Assembly: GCA_964435305.1 (NCBI GenBank)
Contig: CAYSZH010000053.1
Coordinates: 1 to 26,504 of the forward strand
Direction of reading: 5' to 3'
Length of the DNA stretch: 26,504 nucleotides
Source of the DNA: Granulosicoccus sp964435305
Lineage (GTDB): Bacteria; Pseudomonadota; Gammaproteobacteria; Granulosicoccales; Granulosicoccaceae
A program made the translations under genes and the position numbers. Each line of letters opens with the position of its first letter. Position 1 is the stretch's first letter. This document shows positions 16,535 through 23,448 of this stretch, one piece after another. The notes under the pieces were generated by a model. It worked only from the letters and a program-made list of their open reading frames with translations, was not told the DNA's origin and ran no database searches.

Positions 16535-18061
16535 CTAGCCAAGATCGGCTTCGTCTACTACTGCATCAACCAATTTTGCAACCTGGTCCATACACTTTTT
16601 CGCACTGCCGCCGTAGTCCTGTCCCGTTAGCAGTTTGCCAAGCTCGGTAGGAATCTCATTGTTGGCAACACCTGCCCAAATCGCAAGATCAGGTTCGGAC
16701 GCCATCACATTGTCGATAGTCCACTTGACCGTGTCTAGATGACGTGTAGTACCTGCGCCTTCGAGACCCTTTCTTTCTACAATACGTGGATCGGTGAATG
16801 ATGAATTTCTCATTGGCGCGAAGCCACCAATAAGAGTACAGCGAGTCATCACGTCCTTGGAACAAGCCCATTGCAGAAACAACCAAGCTGCATCTGGATT
16901 TTTGGAGTAACGCGACAGCGCTATACTAGAACCACCTTGATGACCCCAGCCTGGAATTTCGCCAAAGCCCACTTCATCGCGTGATCGTAAAGACGCACTG
17001 CCTTCAAGTGGCTTAGCCATTTCCCACAAGCCTTTAACTTCAGAATCATCTGCGTTCCAACCAGGGAAAAACTCTGCCCAGCTTTGACAAAGTGCAATTT
17101 GACCTGCTGAACCCATTTGCCATTGACCGTCCCAAGTAGACGTAACCGATGCGGCTGGCGAGTTCTTGAGCAAATTCTGATACCACTCAAGCCCTGCTAT
17201 TCCTGCTTCGTCATTACCTGAGAAGTTTTTATCTTTACCGAAGATCGATCCACCATGACCCCAAACGGCCTGAGTCCAATCGCACTCCAGAGAATAGTGA
17301 CCGGACTTTGCCTGAAGGCCTGTACCGAAAATGTTGTTTTCTTTTTCCGCCGCTGTGATCATTTCAACAGCCTTGGTGAAATCCTCGTAGGTTCTTGGTA
17401 TGGCAATTCCGTGTTTTTCAAGAATATCCTTGCGGTACATCAATGTGAATATCGGAATGTCGAAAGGCAAGCCAATCCATTTTCCATCATATTCACAAAT
17501 GCCTTCCACCAATGGTTTGGAGAAGTCATCAAAATCAAAACCCGGCATGGCCAGATCCGGTTTGGAATCGTAGTACTCAACCGGGTCGAAGGTGTCAGGC
17601 GAGAACGTGGATGTCCAGGCTTGGTCAAGATAATAGATGTCGTAGGTGCCGAGCTGACCTTGAACATCTTGGGTTGCCTTTGCCAGTACTTGCTCAAGCG
17701 GCACAATTTCGATTTCGACGTTTATTCCGGTTAGCTCTGTAAACTCAGCTTTTAACTCGTTTAACACGTTTGTTGGTGGGGTAGCTTCAGACGTGTATCG
17801 AATTGTTGTTCCAGCAAAGGGTTTTCCTGCTTCGCGTAGAAAATCTGCAACTTCCGGCGGCGTTGTGCTCTCCTGCGCGTGAGCCAAGTTGCCGAAAAAA
17901 GGCCGATTGTTACCGCCAAGCATGCCTGCCGAGTAGGCCGACATACCCACACCCGCGATTCCCATATTTTTCAGAAACGTACGCTTCGACATTTTCCCCG
18001 CGGTGAACTTGTTAGCCGAGTCAATAACGAAATTCTGTTTTTTAAAACGTTTAAAACTCAT
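16535..18061 (-). CDS. Extracellular solute-binding protein, family 1 (probable alditol/sugar binding)
   Basis: 508 residues from the ATG at 18061, which has AAGGAG six bases upstream; an in-frame TTG further up lies within that site. After a basic, non-hydrophobic lead of about 24 residues comes SKRTFLKNMGIAGVG, a twin-arginine-like signal with KR in place of RR, and a cleavage-like AHAQ near residue 63. Such lead extensions are common in Tat-type binding proteins. The mature part begins with a strand and helix typical of SBP_bac_1 (IRYTSEATPPTNVLNELKAE) and carries YDIYYLDQAW, IGLPFDIPIFTLMYRKDIL and a late AWLFLQWACSKD. It delivers ligand to the two permeases encoded just upstream. The operon content implies a sugar alcohol as ligand, which is inference. 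Confidence 0.92.
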   Translation of the reverse strand: MSFKRFKKQNFVIDSANKFTAGKMSKRTFLKNMGIAGVGMSAYSAGMLGGNNRPFFGNLAHAQESTTPPEVADFLREAGKPFAGTTIRYTSEATPPTNVLNELKAEFTELTGINVEIEIVPLEQVLAKATQDVQGQLGTYDIYYLDQAWTSTFSPDTFDPVEYYDSKPDLAMPGFDFDDFSKPLVEGICEYDGKWIGLPFDIPIFTLMYRKDILEKHGIAIPRTYEDFTKAVEMITAAEKENNIFGTGLQAKSGHYSLECDWTQAVWGHGGSIFGKDKNFSGNDEAGIAGLEWYQNLLKNSPAASVTSTWDGQWQMGSAGQIALCQSWAEFFPGWNADDSEVKGLWEMAKPLEGSASLRSRDEVGFGEIPGWGHQGGSSIALSRYSKNPDAAWLFLQWACSKDVMTRCTLIGGFAPMRNSSFTDPRIVERKGLEGAGTTRHLDTVKWTIDNVMASEPDLAIWAGVANNEIPTELGKLLTGQDYGGSAKKCMDQVAKLVDAVVDEADLG

Positions 18062-18084
18062 TAACTTCTCCTTCAAGTAGTGAT

Positions 18085-18126
18085 GATGCTTTTAAGCATC
18101 TTTTTGCCATCGATGCTTAGCGCATC
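18085..18126. repeat. Two small palindromes sharing GATGC/GCATC in permease-binding protein gap
   Basis: GATGCTTTTAAGCATC (18085-18100) is a perfect 7-bp-arm palindrome, and GATGCTTAGCGCATC (18112-18126) has 5-bp arms. The second overlaps the stop of the MalG-like gene. All four half-sites are the same pentamer, so alternative pairings are possible in the transcript. They could protect the mRNA of the following binding-protein gene or be a processing site; this is unproven. Confidence 0.4.
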
Positions 18127-19015
18127 AGTCTTTTACGGCGCCCATGGTCAATCCTCGTACAAGATGGTTTTGTACCAGAAGAATGAATATGAACCCGGGA
18201 ATTATCGCGGCAGTACCCAGTGCAGAAATAAAGCCCCACTCAGAGCCAGTCGATGTCACAAAAGTGGTTATTTTCACAGGGACCGTACGAATTGAATTTG
18301 TCAGAAATAAAGACAAAAGGAATTCGGTCCACGAAAAAATAAAGCACAGTACAGCAGTGGCGGCAATCCCGCCTTTGATCATTGGAAGCACAACAAGATA
18401 GAAACATTGGAAACGAGTTGCGCCGTCGATCATAGCGGCCTGATCGACTTCGATGGGTACATCGTCAAAAAAGGATTTAAGTATTAACAATGCCAGTGGT
18501 ATGTTAATTAGAGTGTGCGCGATGATAAGACCAATGTGCGTGTCTCTAATACCAAGATCGCGAAATATAAACACCAGCGGAATGATGATCGCGATAGGCG
18601 GCAGGAATCGTTGAGAAAGTATCCAGTGCATATAACCCTGGGCACCTCGGAAAGTTAATCTTGACAATGCATAAGCTGCCAGTAAGGCAATACTGGTTGC
18701 CAGAAAAGTTGAACAAATGGCGATAATAAGTGATGACATTATCGAGCTTCGCCCATCATAAGCACCTTCGCCACTGGTGCCCATTAAAATACTGGAGTTG
18801 GCCTGATTATCGGACTTGCGCCCACCTAAAACCGTCACTCTATAGTTTTCAAATGTGGGTTTAAAGTCAAATACCACCACCCGATCTTTGTTAAAAACGG
18901 CCGAGATTGGTTTTACGGACGTCAGTGCAAACCAGGCGATTGGAAAGATAAAAATAGCCACAATGCCTATAGCAATAACGTACCGCGCGGTGTCTTTTAT
19001 TGTCTGGGTAACCAT
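18125..19015 (-). CDS. MalG-like carbohydrate ABC transporter permease
   Basis: 296 residues with about six hydrophobic spans. The first (IAIGIVAIFIFPIAWFALTS) ends in the TSVKP motif typical of the MalG subgroup. The cytoplasmic EAA coupling loop reads VDQAAMIDGATRFQCFY followed by LPMIKGG, near residues 195-220. The C-terminal GLTMGAVKD matches the usual MalG end (G...GAVKG). It pairs with the MalF-like permease whose stop codon abuts its start (TAAATG). Together they form the inner-membrane channel of the polyol transporter. Confidence 0.93.
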   Translation of the reverse strand: MVTQTIKDTARYVIAIGIVAIFIFPIAWFALTSVKPISAVFNKDRVVVFDFKPTFENYRVTVLGGRKSDNQANSSILMGTSGEGAYDGRSSIMSSLIIAICSTFLATSIALLAAYALSRLTFRGAQGYMHWILSQRFLPPIAIIIPLVFIFRDLGIRDTHIGLIIAHTLINIPLALLILKSFFDDVPIEVDQAAMIDGATRFQCFYLVVLPMIKGGIAATAVLCFIFSWTEFLLSLFLTNSIRTVPVKITTFVTSTGSEWGFISALGTAAIIPGFIFILLVQNHLVRGLTMGAVKD

Positions 19016-19906
19016 TTAGAACTTCACCTTGAAGACTTTGATAAAAATGCTCGAAGTGATCAGGACGAGGATGAGCGTGGCCAGCGCAACGGTTGATGCA
19101 TATGGAAAATTGGCGGTTTTGAAGTACACCGTTCCTGCGTAGGCCGTTAGGGTTTCAGTTGCCGTACCCGGACCGCTGTCAGTCATGACTTTCACATAGT
19201 CGAAGATTCTGAACAGATCTATCCCGCGAATTAGCACCGCTAGCGCGATGATTTTAGACATCATTGGCAAGGTTAAATACAGAAACGACTGTATCCCTGT
19301 TGCACCATCGATAGAAGCCGCTTCAAACGGTTCTCGGGGCAAAGCACGTAGTCCTGCCAACATAATTAGCACCATAAACGGAGTCCACTGCCACACATCC
19401 GCAACGATGACACCCAGTAATGCTGTAGAGCCGGTACCAAGAATAGGGGCAGTTGGAGATAACAAACCCAGCGCATAAAGAGAGTTACTGATTACGCCAA
19501 AAGAGCTGTCGTACATCAGCAAAAACATCATGCCTGTGACAGCTGGCGGTACGACAAGAGGCAGTGTCATCAGGGCTCTAAGTACACCAAAGCCTCTTTT
19601 GTCTGTATCGAGAATAAGGGCAATGGCAAGGCCGAGTATCAATTGCAGTGCTAGCGCAATCACGGCGTACGTGAAGGTTATTTGCACCGCGTCCCAGACC
19701 CTGTCATCTGCGAAAAGCTTCTCCCAGTTCCAGGAGGGCATGAATTTTTCTTTTCGTGTTGCTGGGTTGCGCTTGTAAAAAGACAACCACAGAGAGTACA
19801 GCACGGGGTACAGACCAAAGACGATGAGAAGCGAGGTGACCGGAAACAACCACGGCAATGGATGCTCAGACGTAAGCCAGCGCGGAAGTAATTGCCGCTT
19901 GTTCAT
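19016..19906 (-). CDS. MalF-like carbohydrate ABC transporter permease, first gene of the polyol operon
   Basis: 296 residues. The first membrane span LPWLFPVTSLLIVFGLYPVLYSLWLSF is typical of CUT1 permeases. At least five more spans follow, with the EAA loop FEAASIDGATGIQSFLYLTLPMM around 194-216. It is the promoter-proximal gene of a ten-gene minus-strand operon that runs to 8963. The 265-bp region upstream is shared with the divergent SorC-type regulator and contains candidate operators at 20041 and 20120. Confidence 0.93.
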   Translation of the reverse strand: MNKRQLLPRWLTSEHPLPWLFPVTSLLIVFGLYPVLYSLWLSFYKRNPATRKEKFMPSWNWEKLFADDRVWDAVQITFTYAVIALALQLILGLAIALILDTDKRGFGVLRALMTLPLVVPPAVTGMMFLLMYDSSFGVISNSLYALGLLSPTAPILGTGSTALLGVIVADVWQWTPFMVLIMLAGLRALPREPFEAASIDGATGIQSFLYLTLPMMSKIIALAVLIRGIDLFRIFDYVKVMTDSGPGTATETLTAYAGTVYFKTANFPYASTVALATLILVLITSSIFIKVFKVKF

Positions 19907-20040
19907 GGTTTAGCCCGTTGTGTGCAATGGTGGGTCATGTATTTGTTTTCTTGTCGCTTTTCGTAAATTCAGGCGTGCGGCTTCGGCCTAATTTCAATCG
20001 TTTTTTTACAAGGGTTGGCGTGTGCCAAGGTTCGACCTTT

Positions 20041-20058
20041 TATTCATGCCTATGAATA
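20041..20058. promoter_or_regulatory. Perfect 18-bp palindrome, candidate operator of the polyol operon
   Basis: TATTCATGCCTATGAATA has perfect 7-bp arms around a 4-bp spacer and lies between the divergent permease and regulator genes, about 135 bp upstream of the permease start. A related 18-bp site with the same 7-4-7 layout lies before the class II aldolase (21338-21355). It is a good candidate binding site for the SorC-family protein. Confidence 0.5.
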
Positions 20059-20119
20059 CCTTTCATTGGCCTCATGATGCAATTACCAGTTTGCTTGCTT
20101 GACTTATCATCACTCATTG

Positions 20120-20133
20120 TGAAATTATTTTCA
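20120..20133. promoter_or_regulatory. TGAAA-N4-TTTCA palindrome near regulator promoter
   Basis: A perfect 5-4-5 inverted repeat 38 bp upstream of the regulator start, in an AT-rich stretch that could hold its promoter. It could be an autoregulatory site, but short AT-rich palindromes arise by chance. Confidence 0.3.
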
Positions 20134-20171
20134 ATGTTTGCTAAAAATATCACGATTGAGCCGGGGTAGCT

Positions 20172-21140
20172 ATGACCCAAAATGTTCCACTTGCCAGAAC
20201 GGCCGAAGATAAAGCGGCCGATTCGGGCTTGGCTGTGCGCGCAGCGTGGATGCATTACGCCGGTGGCCTTACGCAAGCGGAAGTTGCGAAAAAACTGGGT
20301 CTATCCAAGCTGAAGGCGCATCGCTTGATCACGCGTGCCAATCGCAGTGGCATCGTCAAGGTTTATATTGACGGTGAAGTGGCTGAGTGTGTCCAACTTG
20401 AGCAACAACTCTCAGAGCAATACAAGCTCGACTATTGCCAAGTGGTGCCAGATTTTGATCACGATGAGCTTCCGCTCAAAGCACTCGGCCCAGCAGGTGG
20501 GCAGTACCTACATCGCCTATTAGATGGAGCCACTGTTAAAACTGTGGGAATGGGGCATGGACGAACCATGGCGGCCTGTGTAGAAAATATTCCTCGCACA
20601 CGCGGTACGAACGTTGAGTTTGTTTCGTTACTTGGTGGTTTCTCTCGAAAATTTGCTGCCAATCCGCACGACGTTATTCATCGACTTGCTGAGCGTACAG
20701 GCGCACAATCCTATTTGCTTCCGGCACCGTTTGCCGTCGATACAATTAAAGACCGAGAAATTTTGATGGGACAGCGAGGTCTGCAAAAGGTCATGAAGTT
20801 GGCTCGCAGTTCGCCGATTAAAGTTGCAGGTGTAGGCGACTTGCATTTGAACTCCGCACTTGTGGTAACAGAAATGGTCAGTCGATCAGACATGGAAAAA
20901 GTCCTTAAGGCAGGAGGTGTCGGCGAACTACTGGGAAATATTTTTGCCGATGATGGAAGCCCGGTTAATACCAGTTTAACGAGGAGGACGATTGGACTGT
21001 CGGTTGATGAAATCCGGGGTTCTCAAGTTGTCTGCATTGCGGGAGGCTTGGGAAAGTCCAGAGCCATTAAAGCCGTGCTTAACAGCAAGCTATTATCCGG
21101 CCTGATTACCGATGAACGTACTGCGCGAACACTTGTTTAG
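20172..21140 (+). CDS. SorC/DeoR-type sugar-responsive transcriptional regulator (EryD-like)
   Basis: 322 residues. The N-terminal helix-turn-helix GLTQAEVAKKLGLSKLKAHRLITRA (about 32-56) is typical of the SorC family, with LSKLKAHR as recognition helix. The rest is the sugar-phosphate-binding domain: VGMGHGRTMAACVE, the VSLLGG strand, LPAPFAVD, VAGVGDLHLNS, LGNIFADDGSPVN and VCIAGGLGKSRAIKAVL, all landmarks of the family. Such proteins bind sugar phosphates to control catabolic operons; EryD of Brucella, which controls erythritol genes, is a member. It is divergent from the transporter operon, which it probably controls, and is followed 257 bp later by the class II aldolase. Confidence 0.92.
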   Translation: MTQNVPLARTAEDKAADSGLAVRAAWMHYAGGLTQAEVAKKLGLSKLKAHRLITRANRSGIVKVYIDGEVAECVQLEQQLSEQYKLDYCQVVPDFDHDELPLKALGPAGGQYLHRLLDGATVKTVGMGHGRTMAACVENIPRTRGTNVEFVSLLGGFSRKFAANPHDVIHRLAERTGAQSYLLPAPFAVDTIKDREILMGQRGLQKVMKLARSSPIKVAGVGDLHLNSALVVTEMVSRSDMEKVLKAGGVGELLGNIFADDGSPVNTSLTRRTIGLSVDEIRGSQVVCIAGGLGKSRAIKAVLNSKLLSGLITDERTARTLV

Positions 21141-21337
21141 TGAATTTAGCGATATATCGCCCATTTATCAGAAGTTCAAACGCGGTTTGTAGGGAAATTT
21201 GTGAGCTGCAGCGACATTTGCTCAAAACAGTGACCTTGTTGCAGATTAACCGATTTCAGCTGCCGATACAGAAATTATTGTTGGCCAATCTGTCTGTTTT
21301 ACGTTGCACGCTTTTTAGAGTTTGGAATGTCTAATAG

Positions 21338-21355
21338 TTTTCATATTGATGTGAA
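21338..21355. promoter_or_regulatory. Imperfect 18-bp palindrome upstream of class II aldolase, candidate operator
   Basis: TTTTCATATTGATGTGAA has 7-bp arms matching at 5 of 7 positions around a 4-bp spacer, and agrees with the 20041 palindrome at 10 of 18 positions including the TTCAT and ATG cores. It lies 42 bp before the aldolase start codon, as expected for a shared regulon. Confidence 0.35.
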
Positions 21356-21397
21356 CCACTTAATTTATCTTAATCTTAATAAAGAACGTATTTGCTA

Positions 21398-22261
21398 ATG
21401 AGCGAACCTAAATCTCACTGGGAACAACGCGAGAAAATCATTGAGCTTTGCTTATGGATGAATTCGTCTGGCCTAAATCAAGGAACGTCAGGCAATATCA
21501 GCGTACGCCATAAAGATTCTATGTTGATTACGCCAAGCGGCGTACCTTACGAGCAATTGAAACCGACTGACATTGCAAAAATGTCGTTGAAGCATAATCG
21601 CTTTGAATGGAAAGGCCCGTTCGCACCTTCTTCAGAATGGCACTTTCATCGTGCGATTTTACAGAGCAATCCGGAATTTAAGGCTGTGGTACACACGCAT
21701 TCCACCTATGCAACTGTTTTATCAATGGCAGGTAAAACAATACCGGCATGTCACTACATGATTGGTGCGTTTGGTGGTAATACGGTGCGATGCTCGAAGT
21801 ATGCAACATTCGGAACGCCAGAGTTATCGACCAATATTCTCCAGGCAATGGAAGATCGTAGTGCTTGTTTACTGGGGAATCACGGTATGGTGGTTGCTGG
21901 CCCTAATCTGGATAAAGCAATGTGGGCTGCAGTAGAATTGGAAACGCTTTCCAAACAGTATTACCTGGCCAGTAAACTCGAAGACATGAATATACTGTCG
22001 GATGCCGAGATGGACCGTGTGATTGCAAAATTTGCTGACTACGGACCTAGGGATAAGGGCAACAATGTGCAAAGAGTAAATGGGTTGGGAACTGATGACG
22101 CGGATTCATCGTCAGGAAAGTCAAGAGACAAACAGAAAAATAAGGTAAAGCAGGGCCAGCAAGAAAAGAATAACTCAAGCGATAGTGCTCAAGAAGCATC
22201 GCTTAACTCTCCAATAAAAAAGAGCCCCAGCATTAAGTTTCCTGCCACCAAATTGAATTGA
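21398..22261 (+). CDS. Class II aldolase (FucA/AraD type) with C-terminal disordered tail
   Basis: 287 residues from the ATG at 21398. The catalytic domain (1-215) shows NQGTSGNISVR, the phosphate-binding part of the fold, TPSGVPYEQL, the general acid/base position Glu80 in SSEWHFHRAI, and zinc ligands His99, His101 (VVHTHSTYA) and His162 (LLGNHGMVV). These enzymes cleave ketose 1-phosphates to dihydroxyacetone phosphate and an aldehyde, or epimerise pentulose phosphates. Family members end near 215-230, but here a further 60-70 residues follow, rich in Lys, Ser, Gln, Asn and Asp, with no predicted fold. The gene is on the regulator side of the divergent promoter. It probably supplies the carbon-carbon cleavage step for the polyol operon. 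The ribosome site is weak. Confidence 0.87.
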   Translation: MSEPKSHWEQREKIIELCLWMNSSGLNQGTSGNISVRHKDSMLITPSGVPYEQLKPTDIAKMSLKHNRFEWKGPFAPSSEWHFHRAILQSNPEFKAVVHTHSTYATVLSMAGKTIPACHYMIGAFGGNTVRCSKYATFGTPELSTNILQAMEDRSACLLGNHGMVVAGPNLDKAMWAAVELETLSKQYYLASKLEDMNILSDAEMDRVIAKFADYGPRDKGNNVQRVNGLGTDDADSSSGKSRDKQKNKVKQGQQEKNNSSDSAQEASLNSPIKKSPSIKFPATKLN

Positions 22262-22292
22262 TCAAATAGCTGATAGCATTGCCTCGATTAAT

Positions 22293-22760
22293 CTAATAGG
22301 GTCCGCAAGCATTGGGGCATCCCAGTATTAATTTGGATGCATCGGGCTCTCCGGGTACAAAGGCTTGCATTTTTCTTTGAGCCGCATCGCTTGTGCAGTC
22401 ATGAAAAAACACTTCTAGCGCACCATTGAGTGTGACCTTGTTAGCGTTGCCTTCGTGTATGTCAACAAGGTGCGGCAATACTCCGGTAAGGTCTTCAACG
22501 CTGCCACTATTGGTCAACGCCTGTTTGTCAGCTTTTACTACCTTACAAACAACTGAGTAATGCCAGCCGCTGGGTAACATAAAACCTGCTATGTAGATGA
22601 CCTATACGGTCTGCCGATGACGAGCTTGCGCAACGGCGGACGCGAATAAGCAGCCACCAGAGTGGCCTATTATTGCAGCTGATTTTGGCAAGTTATCAAA
22701 TACGCTGATAAGACGCGTAACCGCCTGTTCATACTTGGCATAGGGGAGTGCTCCAGCTAT
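22293..22760 (-). pseudogene. Decayed alpha/beta-hydrolase gene (methylesterase/hydroxynitrile-lyase-like), truncated at both ends with an internal stop
   Basis: One minus-strand frame reads from 22760 to the stop at 22293-22295 with a single TAG at 22602-22604. Before the TAG it encodes LPYAKYEQAVTRL, then AAIIGHSGGCLFASAVAQA, whose GHSGG (22653-22667) is the nucleophile elbow of alpha/beta hydrolases. After the TAG it continues VIYIAGFMLPSGWHY and a later FFHDCTSDAAQRKMQAF, both expected in order for the lid and cap of this family. The N-terminal HG oxyanion region and the C-terminal catalytic Asp and His parts are missing, and an upstream frame (PDGLASEF, about 22767-22800) may be a frameshifted remnant. 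Only the part after the stop looks like a gene in isolation; together they show a dead gene. Alternatives such as suppression of the TAG are unlikely, given the truncation. Confidence 0.75.
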
Positions 22761-22817
22761 CGTCTGAATTCAGAAGCAAGACCGTCAGGCAATGGTACCC
22801 TCGTTAAAATGTTAAGT

Positions 22818-22830
22818 GATATGATGTATC
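22818..22830. promoter_or_regulatory. Candidate Zur operator upstream of zur
   Basis: GATATGATGTATC shares the pattern GATATnnTnnATC with the palindrome at 26310-26324 in front of the znu operon. It lies 85 bp before the zur start. The match is weak and would fit autoregulation. Confidence 0.3.
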
Positions 22831-22914
22831 GTACTCATCGGTGCTTTCGACTAATCGATTGACTGATACGTTAAATCATTAGTTTAAGAATGATGTGTTC
22901 AAACGGAGGTCCAG

Positions 22915-23379
22915 GTGGCGAAAGCCAAACTTACAACAACCCTCGAATCGGCTGAACAGCAATGTCAGCTGAGGGGTACCAGGCTGACACAAAAAAGGAA
23001 AACTGTATTAAAGGGACTTGTAAGCTCTAAACATGCAATGACTGCATACGAGCTCGTTGACTACTGTAAGCGTGAATTAGATGAGTCGATTCCAGCCATG
23101 TCGGTTTACCGAATCCTGGATTTTCTGGTGAACGAAAAGCTGGTACACAAATTAAAATTGGCGAATCGCTACGTTGCCTGCATCCATATCACTTGCGATC
23201 ATCGCCACGCAGCACCACAATTTCTCATTTGTACTGAGTGTTACCGCGTTGAAGAAGTCGACATTAGCCGATCAACTATGGGATCTCTAAAGCGAAATGT
23301 TGAAAGCGCAGGCTTTGAGCTTGTGAGTGAGCAAATAGAAGTGGATTGCATTTGCGCAAGCTGTGCCGCCGCCAGTTGA
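22915..23379 (+). CDS. zur: Zinc uptake regulator Zur (Fur family)
   Basis: 154 residues from a GTG with a strong ACGGAGGT site 5 nt upstream. The N-terminal winged helix includes RGTRLTQKRKTVLKGL (20-35), TAYELVDY and the recognition helix region PAMSVYRILDFL (60-71), which is the Zur-type version of Fur's PATVYR. The C-terminal half has the metal sites: the Cys94, His96 and His98 region, LICTEC with Cys106 and Cys109, and CICASC with Cys147 and Cys150 for structural zinc. Zinc-loaded Zur represses zinc uptake. It is convergent with znuA, which is the first clue to its metal. Confidence 0.92.
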   Translation: MAKAKLTTTLESAEQQCQLRGTRLTQKRKTVLKGLVSSKHAMTAYELVDYCKRELDESIPAMSVYRILDFLVNEKLVHKLKLANRYVACIHITCDHRHAAPQFLICTECYRVEEVDISRSTMGSLKRNVESAGFELVSEQIEVDCICASCAAAS

Positions 23380-23385
23380 GGTCGT

Positions 23386-23443
23386 GGGGTCAGATCTTTC
23401 ATTGCCACATTGCACGCTATGTGGCAATGAAAGATCTGACCCC
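23386..23443. terminator. Perfect 25-bp palindrome between zur and znuA; repeat-family member and likely bidirectional terminator
   Basis: Arms 23386-23410 and 23419-23443 are exact inverted copies (outer end GGGGTCAGATCTTTC, inner end TTGCCACAT) around an 8-nt loop. Both convergent genes end within 10 bp of it. The arms match those of the 10551-10673 element, so it is the compact form of the same repeat. Confidence 0.85.
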
Positions 23444-23448
23444 TACTG

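Noticed and set aside
21140..21334. 64-codon frame starting within the stop codon of the SorC-type regulator (TAGTG)
   Set aside because: The overlap suggests coupling, but the product has no recognisable domain or start context, and the region is better explained as the aldolase promoter.
22293..22580. 95-codon minus-strand frame as an intact gene
   Set aside because: The same frame continues upstream of its ATG through a TAG into the GHSGG part of an alpha/beta hydrolase, so it is the 3' half of a pseudogene.
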